From: Cubamyces lactineus
Taxonomy: Eukaryota; Basidiomycota; Agaricomycetes; Polyporales; Polyporaceae
Length of the DNA: 64,000 nt
Reading direction: 5' to 3'
Assembly (NCBI GenBank): GCA_022376465.1
Contig: JACDTU010000009.1
Span: forward strand, 1,116,001 to 1,180,000
Below, one piece after another: positions 1-10,908 of the stretch. The notes beneath the pieces are model-generated. The model was not told where the DNA came from, did no database searches, and was given only the letters and a program-made list of their open reading frames with translations. Numbering within the stretch: the first letter of the stretch is position 1; every line of letters begins with the position of its first letter. The position numbers were made by a program, and so were the translations under genes.

Positions 1-1211
1 TTTCTCTAGGTCTACTTCTATCTTCTCGGTACGCAGTCTATTCTCGGTCTCGCTTACGCGTTCAGCCTCTGCAGAGCGGAGAGATTCGCTCGGAAACGCG
101 AGATCGTGAGGAGCTGAGACATCTGCAGAGCTTGCACCTGCATCTGCGACTGGAGAGCTCTCTACGATAGCGAGCCTCTTGCGGCGGCGCCGAGCGATCG
201 GGTTAAGAATCAGGGCACAGAGGATAACAATCCCGTCGAGAAGCTTGGACACGTCGTAAGAAAAGGAAAGAAAGAGCCACACAAAGAGGAAACGTACAAC
301 TACAAGGGAATACGTAACGCCAGCAACGACGTCAAAATGGTCCTTGAAAGCGAGGGAGAGGTCGTTGAAGACACCGCCCAGGAGGTCGACGCTCATGAAC
401 AGCAAAGATATGCCAACCACCTCCTTGTACTTGTAGATCTCGTAATATTGCGGTCTATAATGGATGCACGATTAGATTGTCTCTGGTAATGGTAGGTGTA
501 GAATGCTCTTACAGGAGCGCACCGGAAATCAATATTGTGCTGAAGATCCCGAAGAACTCTACAGGCGCCATGTTACCCGCCCTATACGAGGGCTACGAGG
601 GAGTTCAAGATCAGAACTCGCGTTGAAGACGCATCGGATACTCACGAAAATGGCGAATATCATCCCAGCTTCGAACCCGGCAAAGATCACTACGGCAGCG
701 AAGAACATCGCAATGGACACCGCTTTTGACCTCTTTCGGCCGTAATACTGACACTGCATTATGAGTTAGAGAGTACGTGCATCGAAGGGAAGTGACTGGA
801 CGAACCTGTGCCCATGACACGAACGAAAGCACGCCAAACAGTTGCGGCTGAAGGATCAAAGGGATGTTCAGGTTCTGAACTACGGAGTACGTCCCCAGGA
901 ACGCTCCGGCGATACCCCAAGTGAGCCTGTGCAACAAGGAATAGCAGTAAGTCCTAGTACATGCATCAAGCACTGCATCAAGAACATACATGAGCCATTC
1001 AGACAAGCCTTCTGTCGATTTTAGGCGGTAGCTATACCAGAGCTGGGGAAGTAGTTGTACTGTCCAGCAAACGGTACCTGTAACAAACATGCATCGTATC
1101 AGTCTCTACTGCCCAGCAACGGTCCGCTAGGTGGTACAATACAGGAGGAACTGCGAGAAGAAACTTGCCTATCGTTCCGAGGGCGTTCTCTGCCGCACGA
1201 TTCACGGGCAT
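1..1211 (-). CDS. PQ-loop repeat membrane protein (3' end beyond window)
   Basis: Multi-pass membrane protein of the PQ-loop family, whose known members move cationic amino acids, cystine or sugars across vacuolar or ER membranes; the substrate here cannot be told. Spliced by eye, exon 1 starts at 1211 (MPVNRAAENALG) and later exons begin near 1077, 926, 753, 592 and 454. The first PQ motif (LLPQLWYSYRLKSTEGLS) lies near residues 20-40. The second (PQYYEIYKYKEVVGISLLF) lies near residue 150 and is followed by the hydrophobic run LFMSVDLLGGVFNDL. Several hydrophobic segments lie between. The C-terminal tail is polar (basic RRRRKR, then Glu-rich) and is still open at base 1, so the stop lies outside. 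The first intron seems to start with GC rather than GT. An ATG slightly upstream meets a stop after eight codons, which is why 1211 was chosen. Confidence 0.85.
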
Positions 1212-2163
1212 TTTTGGGTCACACGACCACTACGAGAACTAACATGTAAGCTCGCTGACCGGTAAAGCGCACGTCCCTTCGTGACTTACCAGTCACGTAC
1301 ACCAAAGGACCAGAACTTTACAAGGGAGACTCCTCCAGAAACACTAAAGCCGAAGGGAACGACGAATGCAGACTCAAGAAAATGAAAGAAGAAAACAAGG
1401 ACCGGGGTGCCGCGGCGCCGCGCGACATAGCATTTATATGTTCAACACAGACGTACACGCGCGGGGTTCGTTCCAGGCTCCGCCAATCGCGAGCTGATTT
1501 TGTCATACGAGTCACCGGGTGGCTCGCGCGTAGGGACGGGGTGGCCGCGGTGGGGGGCTTAGCACAGGGCGTGGCACGCGAAAAATGGTGAAATCAGGGG
1601 GGCGCTTATGCAATTTACATCGGGGCGACGAGAAGAGGGCTCCCCGCCGCCGGCACAAAAATCCGGGAACCAATTCCGCGCTCCGATTGGCAGACGCAAG
1701 AGAGTGCAGCGTCCAAAGGAGGATCCGTCTGTGGTTCCAGACCACCATGAAGGAGACTCAAGAGAGACGAGCGGGAGATGGCAAGTCAGCTGGTGTACTC
1801 GCCTAACACCTCGAGGGTTCGGCAACAGATGCTGAAACCGCAGGAAACGCCCGTCAATAATACTTCGAGACTTGGGACCTTTAGGATTAGAATTGGTGGG
1901 AGGCTCTGACCTACACCGGCGACCAATGGTACAAAACGAGTCAAAAAGTACAGGATCTACAGGTATGTACGGGAAGGAGCAAGCATGCATCTACTCGATA
2001 CAGGGAGGTATCTGGGGGCTACACTAGGATGGGGTATGTACAACCTGCGCAAGCTATGGGTACGGAAGAGGCGTAAAAAAGTTCGTTCATGGCGTCACAG
2101 GAAACTAGGCCCTATGCAACATATTCCGGGAGGGCCTCACCACGTCTTCGATAAGCCGGTCTA
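1212..2163. other. intergenic region upstream of the PQ-loop gene
   Basis: No gene recognised. It holds the promoter side of the PQ-loop gene and the 3' flank of the Smr gene. CCAAT/ATTGG pentamers occur near 1473 and 1684, but none is close to the start. Open frames of up to about 140 codons here have arbitrary composition and no family signature. Confidence 0.5.
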
Positions 2164-4261
2164 TCACCGCCTGCGTCCACGTATAATGAGACCGCCATCG
2201 CAGTTGTCAATAAGCCAGCCCTCAGCGGTGAGAGCGTTCTTCACGGCCGGTCCCAATACAGCCACTCCATTCCGCGAGTGACTCCCACGGCCAGTGATGA
2301 CCTTCAACGGACGCGCTGCGAGATATGCATTCGGTAACAGTCCACACAGCGGTGGGAGCAGCACGACTTACCTGGCGTCGCCCCGTGCTCCTCCAAATAC
2401 TCCCGTACTATAGCAATAGCCTCCACCACGACGGTGCCATGCAAGTCAATCATCTCACTATGTGGGTTGATTTTGCTAGAAACAATCTCGTCGGCATCCG
2501 CCGTGGAAGATATGGACGCAGAGGTACTAACCGAGTTCGCATCACCATTGCGCGAGCAACTTCCAATTGCTCCTTCTGTTGTTGCTGCTGCAGCTCACGA
2601 GCCTGGTAGTAAAAGCTTCCCTTCAGACCCGCCGACTCGACAGTCTCACAATGCGTACTTACCCTCTCGGCGAAATAGAAAGCGACCTCTCCTCCATGAT
2701 TCTTGCTGTTGCCCTTCTGCCACGCCTTACTCGCCTCCCTCAGCGCTGCACGCCTCTGCTCGGACAACTCCCAAGCGCGCATCTTGGCTACGGCGCGCTT
2801 ACCCATCTGCAGCTCGCCGACGTCGCCCTTCCCGCCCTTTCCAAGGCCATTTCCACTTCCGCGCACCTTTCTGCTTCCTGTGGTGGGGTTAGGAGCTGTA
2901 TATGCACGAATGACACCCGATAACGGGTGCGGGCCTTCGGGACCAGGCTTGACAGGAACGGTCTGCCACGCATTAGGCTGGACACGAGGCTTCTCGCTGG
3001 ACGGGCTCGGGAGCGCTTGTGTACGCCGGTATATGTTGGGGGGCGGCGGTACCGGAGGTGGGCCAGACGGAAGCTTGGTAGTGGCCTTGGGCAGGGAGGG
3101 CTTCGCTGCCGGTTGGTGGTACACGCCCCACGTGTACTCTTTCGACGTGTAATCTGAGTCCAGGTCTACGAGGAGTGCTACGATCTCGAGGGCGCAGTTC
3201 GGGTCCCCGCCTGTCGCGCGAAGCGCGATGAGCGCATCCTCCAGCAATCGATCGCGTTCTTCTACGTTGAGGTCCGCGTACTTGGGCCAAGTGGTGATGA
3301 TCTCAAGCATGTTGTATAGGGAGGGCGTCTCTTCCGCAGTGACATCATCCTTAAACTCGGATGAGGATTGAGCTATTTGCGAGATAGCAGCACGGACGGC
3401 ATGGGATGGCGTGGGGTACTTCGGCGAGTGGAATATAGACTGGAAGAAGGACACTGGATGACTAGGGATGAGGGAGGAAAGTAGAGACGCAACCGAAGCT
3501 AGCTGCGTCCAAGGGTCAGGTGGGGCAGGCTGAGAACTCGAGGGTGTCGAACGAGCGTGTTGCTGTTGGCGGATGTCAACAAGGGTGATTGTCATTCCTT
3601 TCTTGTTTTGTTTCTTCTGCTTCCCGCCCTTCTTCTTCTTCTCGACAACCTCCCAAGGCGCTTCGTACCCCAGAGCCGCGGATTCTGCCTCATCCAGACC
3701 ACGCTCTTCGATCTCGCGAACGTACTCGCTAGTCAGGATTTCTTCGACCACAGCCTCCATGTCCAGGTCGTCGCTGTCGCCTCCATAGGTAGTGAGTACG
3801 TCTCTGAATCTGTGAGACGGGATATGAGGGAAGACCGCCTTGAGGAAGCCCAAGGCAGAACTAAATGGCTGTTGACCAGAGACATCTGAACTAGTGGAGG
3901 TATAGCCAGAGTTGTCGGTTGTTGAGAAGTCGTACGAGCTCGAAGAATCGTCGACGATAGAAGTGGGGGAGATGTGGAACTGAGAGAAGCCAGACAAAGA
4001 ATCTTCATCCACAAGCTCCTTCTCCGCGGATGCGGCTAGGTTGCTGAGAACTTCGCGTAGCTGCCTGAGTTCCTCGCCCCTGCTAGCTTCGTTCGAGGAG
4101 GCATAGTCGGCGACGATGGCGGCGATTAACGAGGTATCAAGCGGAGGGGAGAACTCTGCCTGGAGAATTTGCGGTAAACGCGGGGCGGTTTAGCGGCATT
4201 GCGCGATCTAGGGCTTCTGCCATACCTGGAGAATGTCTTGTATCGTAGCCTGCGAGCCCAT
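2164..4261 (-). CDS. CUE-DUF1771-Smr domain endonuclease (Cue2-like)
   Basis: Probable RNA endonuclease with the domain order of yeast Cue2, which cuts mRNA at stalled or collided ribosomes (No-Go decay). The start at 4261 (MGSQATIQDILQ) is followed by an intron and a long exon. A CUE/UBA-like ubiquitin-binding helix set (FLKAVFPHIPSHRFRDVL and MEAVVEEILTSEYV) lies near residues 90-140. A long disordered Pro/Ser region follows. The DUF1771 helix (FYFAERVSTH, then FYYQARELQQQQQ) comes next. The Smr domain is split by the last two introns: IDLHGT then VKVITGRGSHS-type sequence (LKVITGRGSHSRNGVAVLGP) and the closing NCDGGLIIRGRRR. The DLHG and GRGSHS motifs that mark active Smr nucleases are both present. 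It is divergent from PET117 with 267 bases between the starts. Domain order is seen; the No-Go role is inferred from yeast. Confidence 0.85.
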
Positions 4262-4528
4262 CTCGCGTTCGTGGTGAGGACTTCGGTGCTAGGGTGTGTG
4301 AAAAGGGTGCGGTGAGCGAGAGAGGCTAGGGAGCAGAAGGTGGTCGTTTTGCAAGTTGTACTGTAAGCGGGCGCGGTGGGCCGGGTGGCTGACGATGAGC
4401 GAGTATGCAGGCGCTTCTGGCTTTGTCTCCGTCTCCTCCACTTGCATCATACCCGCTCTGGGCACAAATACTTGCTGAGCCTTGTATTGCTTGTTGTCAG
4501 CGTTGTGCAGCGTCAGAATCATAGCCGC
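4262..4528. promoter_or_regulatory. shared 267-bp bidirectional promoter interval
   Basis: The start codons of the Smr-domain gene (minus) and PET117 (plus) lie head to head with only 267 bases between them, so both promoters must sit here or overlap the leaders. No clear TATA box is visible on either strand. Inferred from gene positions only. Confidence 0.45.
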
Positions 4529-4834
4529 ATGTCGCGAGCAGCCAAGCTTACTCTTACGGCGTCCGTTCTGGGGTCCGCTCTCATCATATGGGGCGTACAT
4601 CATCTCCAAGAGCAGGAGCGTGAGGTGCGTTACATCTCCTACGATGCAAGCCATCTGCTGACGACGGCATACCCGCAGACTATGTTCCAGGGAGTGCTGA
4701 GAGATGATGAACGTCGACGAGAAAAGATGCGGCAGCGCGAGGAGGACTTGCAACGTTCCCTACAGAAGCGGGAACTGTATGAACGCGTGCAAAATGTTTC
4801 CAAACGTGCACCAGATCCGGACGGACAGCAGTAG
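4529..4834 (+). CDS. PET117: Pet117, cytochrome c oxidase assembly factor
   Basis: Small mitochondrial inner-membrane protein needed to assemble cytochrome c oxidase; in yeast it works with Cox15 in heme A synthesis. The start MSRAAKLTLTASVLGSAL is followed by one hydrophobic helix (about residues 7-24) and HHLQEQERE. A single intron (GTGCGT...CCGCAG, roughly 4624-4678) restores the family signature: after splicing, QERE is followed by TMFQGVLRDDERRREKM and a charged helix. The mature protein is about 80 residues, as expected for the family. If the intron is not removed the frame stays open, adding 18 residues that break the conserved block, so the spliced form is preferred. The position shares a promoter interval with the Smr gene. 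Confidence 0.9.
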   Translation: MSRAAKLTLTASVLGSALIIWGVHHLQEQEREVRYISYDASHLLTTAYPQTMFQGVLRDDERRREKMRQREEDLQRSLQKRELYERVQNVSKRAPDPDGQQ

Positions 4835-5029
4835 ATTCTCATAATTGAGTTGAGGGAGATGGGATTGGGACTAATTTATGGTAAGCTTATAACTTCACTG
4901 GATATCCGCAGAGTGTATTACAATGCCCCGCAATGCGCTTATCCGACACGTTACCATCAGTATACATCGTTCTCGTTGACTGGCAACGTTGTGTCTATAA
5001 TGACATGGTGCTCTCCATTCATGCTCATA

Positions 5030-6887
5030 TCACAACCTGGCCGTGAGCGGGTAAGGTGGTTCCTGCTCGGGGTGCAAGACAATCATCCTCGTCTGCGTCC
5101 AGTCTTCCACCATGAAGACACCATATCCAGTCGACCCCCTGTGATGCAGAGGAATTAGGTAAGTGAGTATACGATGCCACGTAGTAGTACTCAAACTTAC
5201 CCTAAGCCGCCATTCTCTCTGATAGTCTCGACGTGCACAGTAGGACCGTTGATATTGTTCGTACCTGGGATCCCGGTTATTCTCGGAGCCGGCAAGCAAA
5301 GAGATCAAGTAAAATATCTCACCTGCACGGATCCTCCCAGCTACATCAAACGCCTTGTAGATGTCACGGGTCCACACACTCGCGATTAGGGAATAATCGG
5401 ACGAGTTTGCAAGGTCTACCGCCTCATCGACGGAGTCAGCAACTGCCACGATAACGACTGCAAATTGTCTACCATCAGCCCCTAAGCTCAATCCTGCTGA
5501 ATGAAGTCTCACTCGGTGCGAACGTCTCCCTGTCCCATAGACGCGTGCCTGGCTTCACGTTGGCTACCAAGTGTGGCTGCATGATTGCCCCTTGCTTCTT
5601 CAGGTCACCCACAAGTAGCTTGGCGCCATCGGCTATAGCATCCTTGAGCACGCTGATGGCGTTGTCCGTGGACCCCGGCTCGAACATCGCGCCAATGTGT
5701 GCGGCTCGGTCAACATAGGGATTGCCAGCCTTGACGCGTGTAAAGAGGTCGCTGAGATGTTTGAGCAACTCCTCTGCTGCTCCTCGCTGGACAATTACAC
5801 GTTCGGTTGACATGCATATCTGCCCTGAGTGCAAGAGGGCCGACGACGTGATCGCCCGGGCCGCCCGTGGTATGTCGGCATCATCTAGGACCTACAAGAT
5901 CTTCGTTAACGTCTTCGTCGCAGCTAGCTTCATGAGAGCTTACCACCACCGGCGCCTTACCGCCAAGTTCGAAAACGCAAGGTTTGAGGTATTTGCTGGC
6001 CTCCCTGGCAATGATCCTACCAACGACGTCACTTCCAGTGAACTAAATGGTGTTAGAGTCGTCCGCGTCTGTCGGCACAACCACGAGAGCTTACGTTGAC
6101 TTTGCGAACAGAGGGGTGGGCTATAATTTCTGTTGTTCGTGCCGGGGCGTCGTCCTTGTTGGTACTGATACAATTCAGCACCCCACGGGGAAGCCCCGCC
6201 TACGACGTATGGTTAGTGCTCTATTTAATCGCATACTGCACGAATTCACATACCTCTGCCAGCACCTCGACAACAAGCGCCTGGATGCGGGGACTGACCT
6301 CAGAGGTCTTCAATACTACAGTGTTACCGCATATGATGGGGATGGCGACCGCTCGGAGGGTCAAAATGATGGGGGCGTTCCACGGAACAATGCTCAAGCT
6401 GTGCCAAAAGTCAGCACCTGTTTTGTTCAATTCATATAGCTGCGGAAACTCACACAACGCCGATCGCCCTTCTGTGGGTGAACACCTGCCCTCCAGGAAT
6501 AACAGACTGACCTGTCTGTCCCCTTAGGAGCATGGTCGCAGCGGCCATATCGCGCATCTGGTCGATAGGCCACTCGTAATTGACCCACATCCAGTCTTCC
6601 GTCGTCGCCGTTTCCTCTCTCGCGGCGGACTCTACCTCGTGCTTCTTCGCCGCGAGTATCTCGGATGCCTTGAGGAGGATATCGCGGCGCATTGATAGCG
6701 GCGTATGCTCCCAGGTCTTAAAAGCCTCTGCAGCTGCCCGAACAGCGTCGGCGCAATCTTCCCTAGACGCCGCTGCGGCGGTACCGACGACCTCTCCGGA
6801 AGTCGGATTGCGTACTCGGAACGTGGCACCGGTGCTAGCCGGGCGCCATGCGCCGTCGATGTAGAGGGGTGTGAAGGGAGGCGACAT
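5030..6887 (-). CDS. aldehyde dehydrogenase, vanillin/salicylaldehyde type (copy 1)
   Basis: NAD(P)-dependent oxidation of an aldehyde, probably aromatic, to the acid. Starts [14 protein letters not shown] (6887) and ends with PPYPLTARL. About seven introns split it at positions shared with the other copies. Visible motifs: N-terminal substrate strand FRVRNPTSGEVVGTA; cofactor-binding PWNAPIILTLR and NTVVLKTSEVSPR; FTGSDVVGRIIA; the general-base glutamate in FELGGKAPVV; the catalytic cysteine in [14 protein letters not shown]; and the C-terminal GSTGYGVFMVEDWTQ. The GQICMSTER form is typical of vanillin and salicylaldehyde dehydrogenases. Length is about 490 residues, full for the family. A TATA box lies 35 bases upstream. 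First of four related genes in the same direction. The substrate is inferred; other aromatic or aliphatic aldehydes are possible. Confidence 0.88.
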
Positions 6888-6921
6888 GGTGTTGCTCCCA
6901 TCCTGCTCTGCCCACAGGCCT

Positions 6922-6929
6922 CTTTTATA
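6922..6929 (-). promoter_or_regulatory. TATA box of aldehyde dehydrogenase copy 1
   Basis: TATAAAAG on the minus strand, 35 bases before the start codon of copy 1. A GC-rich stretch immediately upstream contains GCGGGG, which fits the CreA/Mig1 consensus SYGGRG and could give carbon-source control. The TATA match is seen; the repressor site is a consensus match only. Confidence 0.5.
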
Positions 6930-7885
6930 CTACCCCCGCTCCGCCCACCGCCATTGAGGTAAGGTCCTATCAAACTTAGGGCCGGCGTCGGTTCCGTCTT
7001 CGGTATCCTGCTCGACGCCCTACTGGTGGCGCTTCGTAAGGATTAGGCGCGTATACCTTGTCTCATGAACATGACGGTCTTCTGAGCGATCCTGGATGTT
7101 ACAGGTCGTCCGTCGACCCCGAACGAAGCTCCATCATCAAAGGCTTGGTGAACAAGTTCCACTCGAATTCCATTGAATCGCGTTCACGCTCTGTCATCGA
7201 TCCTTGGCGTATCTTGATAGCCCCTTGTCCCATTGTGCGGAGACCCAGTATCGTGGTGGGGCGTGGTTCGCCTCTCTTGCTCAAGCTTATGGGCACGCAT
7301 TTCCGGGGTTACCTGAACTATGCGACGAGGACATCGCCGTGGGGAAGTTTCCACAGATCACTTCGCATCTCGTGGGCAAGCGAGTTTGCGCCGAACAACA
7401 AGATCATTTTGCTCCCAGCGCCTGCACAGCAAGCCGGGTCGCGTATGTAGCTACTATCATGGCTGACCCGGGGGTGAAGACTTGGCGCGGGCGATACACA
7501 TTCTCCGATTGCATTGGACAACTCTTTGGGCATGATTCAAGGGTCTTCGGGCTAAGCATGGCCGCATGACCATTCTGTGGCTTGTCAATATGCCCTGGGC
7601 GACTATATGGGTCGCGAGATGCGCCCCACTACTGGACGCGTGAACTGGTGGCGGCCGCAGTACCTACATTTTCACACCGAGCCTCGGATCTTCGCTATCA
7701 CAACTGTACGTCTTGTTCACATCACGGGCATGCGGTCAAGTATTGGCTTACAGACAACCTTCTGCACGCCTTACAAAACAGTTGGTACAGTAGCGCCAAT
7801 GCTCGTCGGCATGAACTCCAAAAACGACTTTCTCCCCATATACTTCATACATCAAATCTAAACGTGACCAAGCCCAAGCGCCTCG
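6930..7885. other. gap between aldehyde dehydrogenase copies 1 and 2
   Basis: About 950 bases with no recognisable gene and no aldehyde dehydrogenase motif in any frame. An open frame at 7204-7569 (+) has no start context or family signature. Likely spacer, with the 3' flank of copy 2. Confidence 0.45.
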
Positions 7886-9789
7886 CTAGGCCGTGCCATT
7901 CAATCTCGAAACCAGCGCATATGGCGGTTCCTTCGCGGGGTGCAGAACCATCATCCTGATTTCTGTGAAGTCGTCGATTGTGAAACGGCCGTACCCGGTG
8001 GATCCGCTGTGGGATGGAGGAAACATCGTGAGCCAGTCGCGTCGCTCGATAAACTAAGCACTATCCATATACTCACCCTAGCCCCCCGTGGCTTCTCATC
8101 CACTCGACGTGTACGGTGGGGCCATTAATGTTAGTGTATCCTGTGCCGAATGCCTTCAATGAATAACCAGGTACCTTGCTTGCGAGTAGATGCTCACCTG
8201 CACGGATACGAGAAGCGACATCGAACGCTGTATGGACATCCTTTGTCCATAAACCAGCAACCAGCGAATAGTCAGAAGCGTTTGCGGCGGCAACAGCTTC
8301 GTCGATTGTGTCTACAGTGGCAAGCGCCACAACTATGGTCCAATGGTGAGCCGTTTCCTGTCAGCGTCCCGCGGCGGCATTAAAGTGGATCCGTACCTGG
8401 ACCAAAGCTTTCTCGATCCCACAATCGCATGCCCGGTCGCACGCCTGCGACGATGTGCGGCTGAATGATGCTGCCTTCCCTAGTCATATTGCCAAGCAAG
8501 ATTTCAGCCCCGCCCTCGACTGCTTCCTTGATCATGGTGATCACGTTCTCCGCAGAGCTCTCCGAGAAGAGCGCCCCAATCGCTACGGACGGGTCGCTCT
8601 GCGGGTCACCAGCCTTGACGCGCTGGAAGAGCGCCTTTAATTCCCCAACGAGGGCGTCTGCTACACCCTTCTGGATGATCACGCGTTCCGTCGCCATGCA
8701 TATCTGACCGGAGTGGAGGAGAGCGGAAGATGTGATTGCTCGTGCCGCGCGGGGAATGTCGGCGTCCTCTAGGACCTATGAAGGCGTCGGGGTGTTACCT
8801 CCCAGTAGCGTCGGACAGGCATAAGGAGACTGACCACAACAGGCGCCTTTCCTCCGAGTTCGAAAATGCAGGGCTTGAGGTATCTGGCTGCTTCGGCAGC
8901 GATGAGCCTTCCTACAGTATCGCTGCCTGTAAACTGAATGGATGTTGAGTCTTTGGTCACTCCCATGTCTTCGTGCTACTCTACTGACGTTGATTTTGCG
9001 CACTGCAGGGTGCGCGATTATCTGGGATACCCTAGAGGGTGTGTCCTCCCTCGATGCGTTGACGAGATTGAGGACGCCCTTTGGCAAACCAGCCTGTATA
9101 CAACCGTCAGTCTCTCCCAGCAACTCTCCATGCATCATGTGAGGTTCTACCTTCTCGAATATCTCTACGACAATGGCTTGTGTGCGGGGGCTGACTTCCG
9201 AGCACTTCAAAACGACGGTATTGCCGCACACGATGGGCAATGCTACCGCTCGGAGAGTGAGCCCGATGGGTGCATTCCACGGTGCGATACTGAGACTGCA
9301 GTGTAATGTGAGCATTCTGCGCATCTATATCCTCCGAAGATGCACTCACATGACTCCCAGTGCTCGCCTCTGTGCGAAAACCTGGCCGCCGGGTATCCAC
9401 GACATAAACGATTCTCCCTTCAGCCTCGTCGTCGCTCCCGCAAAGTTGCGCAACTCGTTCAGAGGCCCCATGTGGTTGAAGATGACCGTTTCAGCAGTCG
9501 CTGAGGTCTCTTCGCCGACCGCGGCCATGATCTTCGTCCTATACTCCTCGGTCGCCAGGATATCAGACGCCTCCAAGAGGATATCCCTCCTCAAGGCCAG
9601 CGAAGAGTTTTCCCATGTCTGGAAGGCCACCGCTGCAGCCTCTACAGCGGCAGTGCAATCTTCCGCGGAGGCTGAAGCTGCCGTTCCGACAATCTGGTGC
9701 GTCGCCGGATTGCGCACTTCAAAGCTAGCTCCGGTGCTGGAAGGGCGCCATTCGCCGTCGATGAACAAGGGTGTGAATGGTAAGGACAT
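7886..9789 (-). CDS. aldehyde dehydrogenase, vanillin/salicylaldehyde type (copy 2)
   Basis: Second full-length member of the array. Start MSLPFTPLFIDGEW at 9789; stop after RLNGTA. Motifs in order: FEVRNPATHQIVGTA, SIAPWNAPIGLTLR, NTVVLKCSEVSPRTQ, FTGSDTVGRLIAAEA, the catalytic glutamate in FELGGKAPVV, the cysteine in SGQICMATERVIIQ, LWDRESFGPG, DEAVAAANASDYSLVAG and GSTGYGRFTIDDF. It differs from copies 1 and 4 by ATER in place of STER after the cysteine and by a two-residue longer insert near residue 85 (EEYRTKIMAA). Introns fall at the same places as in copy 1, which supports tandem duplication. No strong TATA box; GATAAAGG lies about 60 bases upstream. All active-site residues I can see are intact, so it should be functional. 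Confidence 0.87.
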
Positions 9790-10908
9790 GACGGTAGGAT
9801 ACCAGGATACTAAGCCGGTTGGGAGCAGTTAAGAGGGAGGGAGGTCCTTTATCATGCCGTCATCCCTGCGCCGTGATTTCATCATGTGCGAAAAACCCCA
9901 CAGGCTGACATATGCCGGCTTCGACGACTCCCGAGTAAATCCTTCGATCGACTGTGGTGATCGAAGTTTGTAACTTCTTGTGTGATGGAAGGCGTTACGC
10001 TCGTCAAGCGGTTGGTGTCGCTAGTCGCGAAGACCTCCAGCACTCTATAGAGATCGGGCCACGGACGGACTGCAATACTTCTAGTGGCCGCCTCTGTGGA
10101 TTTACTGCCACATGAAGTATCATGCTTTGGGAAAAGTATATCTAAAGATGTTCGCCTAGTCAAACCTTCAGCCCCGTTTCATTACAGTTTGGTGGGACTT
10201 TCTCATGCGACTCAATCACAATTGTGCCGGCGCAGCCAGTTGGGATAGAGTCCATCAGGCTCTGGGTTGGTCAGGTACTCCTTTCACATGAGAATGCTAC
10301 CTGTACGGTCCTCTGGTTAGTCTCCCAGCACAGACTTCCAGCGTGCCGAACTATGCGCCTTGAAAGTGGCCGCAGCGGATTGCTCTCACGAGGGCGGCAT
10401 TACTCACCCCATCAGCCACATCTCACCTAGGCCTATTGAGTTTAAATGCTTGCTTGCTGAGTATTACTGCTCCAGATCTAGACCAAGTACCCTGCGGCAC
10501 AACGGTGCCCTTGTACTCGAGCAGGGTTCCCTTGTTCTTCGAGTTGAGATTGCAGGGGTACTACCAACAACTTGATCATGGGCCAAATACTGCTGCTGCA
10601 CGGAAGACAAACATGTCAGATCAATCGCGTCTCGCTCGCTACCTACGCGCAGTATATGTAATACTTCAGATGAACGATAGAAGAACAACTGAGTGGCGAC
10701 AAAGTTTCCGAGTCGGACGAGGCCGAGTGCTGCAGCGCCGAACGGTCGTTGGTGACCGTGTTTGCGAGAGGGGTCACCTGATCGTGCGCCCTGGCATTTC
10801 GGCGCTCGAATTTCCGGAAAGAACGGAGATCCCGCCTCGGACTGAGCAGTGAGCGCTGCTCTCGACTCTCCTACACTTTGGCCTTCTCGCATCGCGGACG
10901 ACATTGCT
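9790..10908. other. divergent intergenic region between copy 2 and the KAT14-like gene
   Basis: 1.1 kb between two head-to-head starts. No coding family recognised. A minus-strand frame at 10464-10904 has no recognisable motif and lies directly upstream of the KAT14-like start, so it is probably chance. Confidence 0.45.

Noticed and set aside
7204..7569. Possible gene between dehydrogenase copies 1 and 2
   Set aside because: No domain, no start context, no credible introns; left as spacer.
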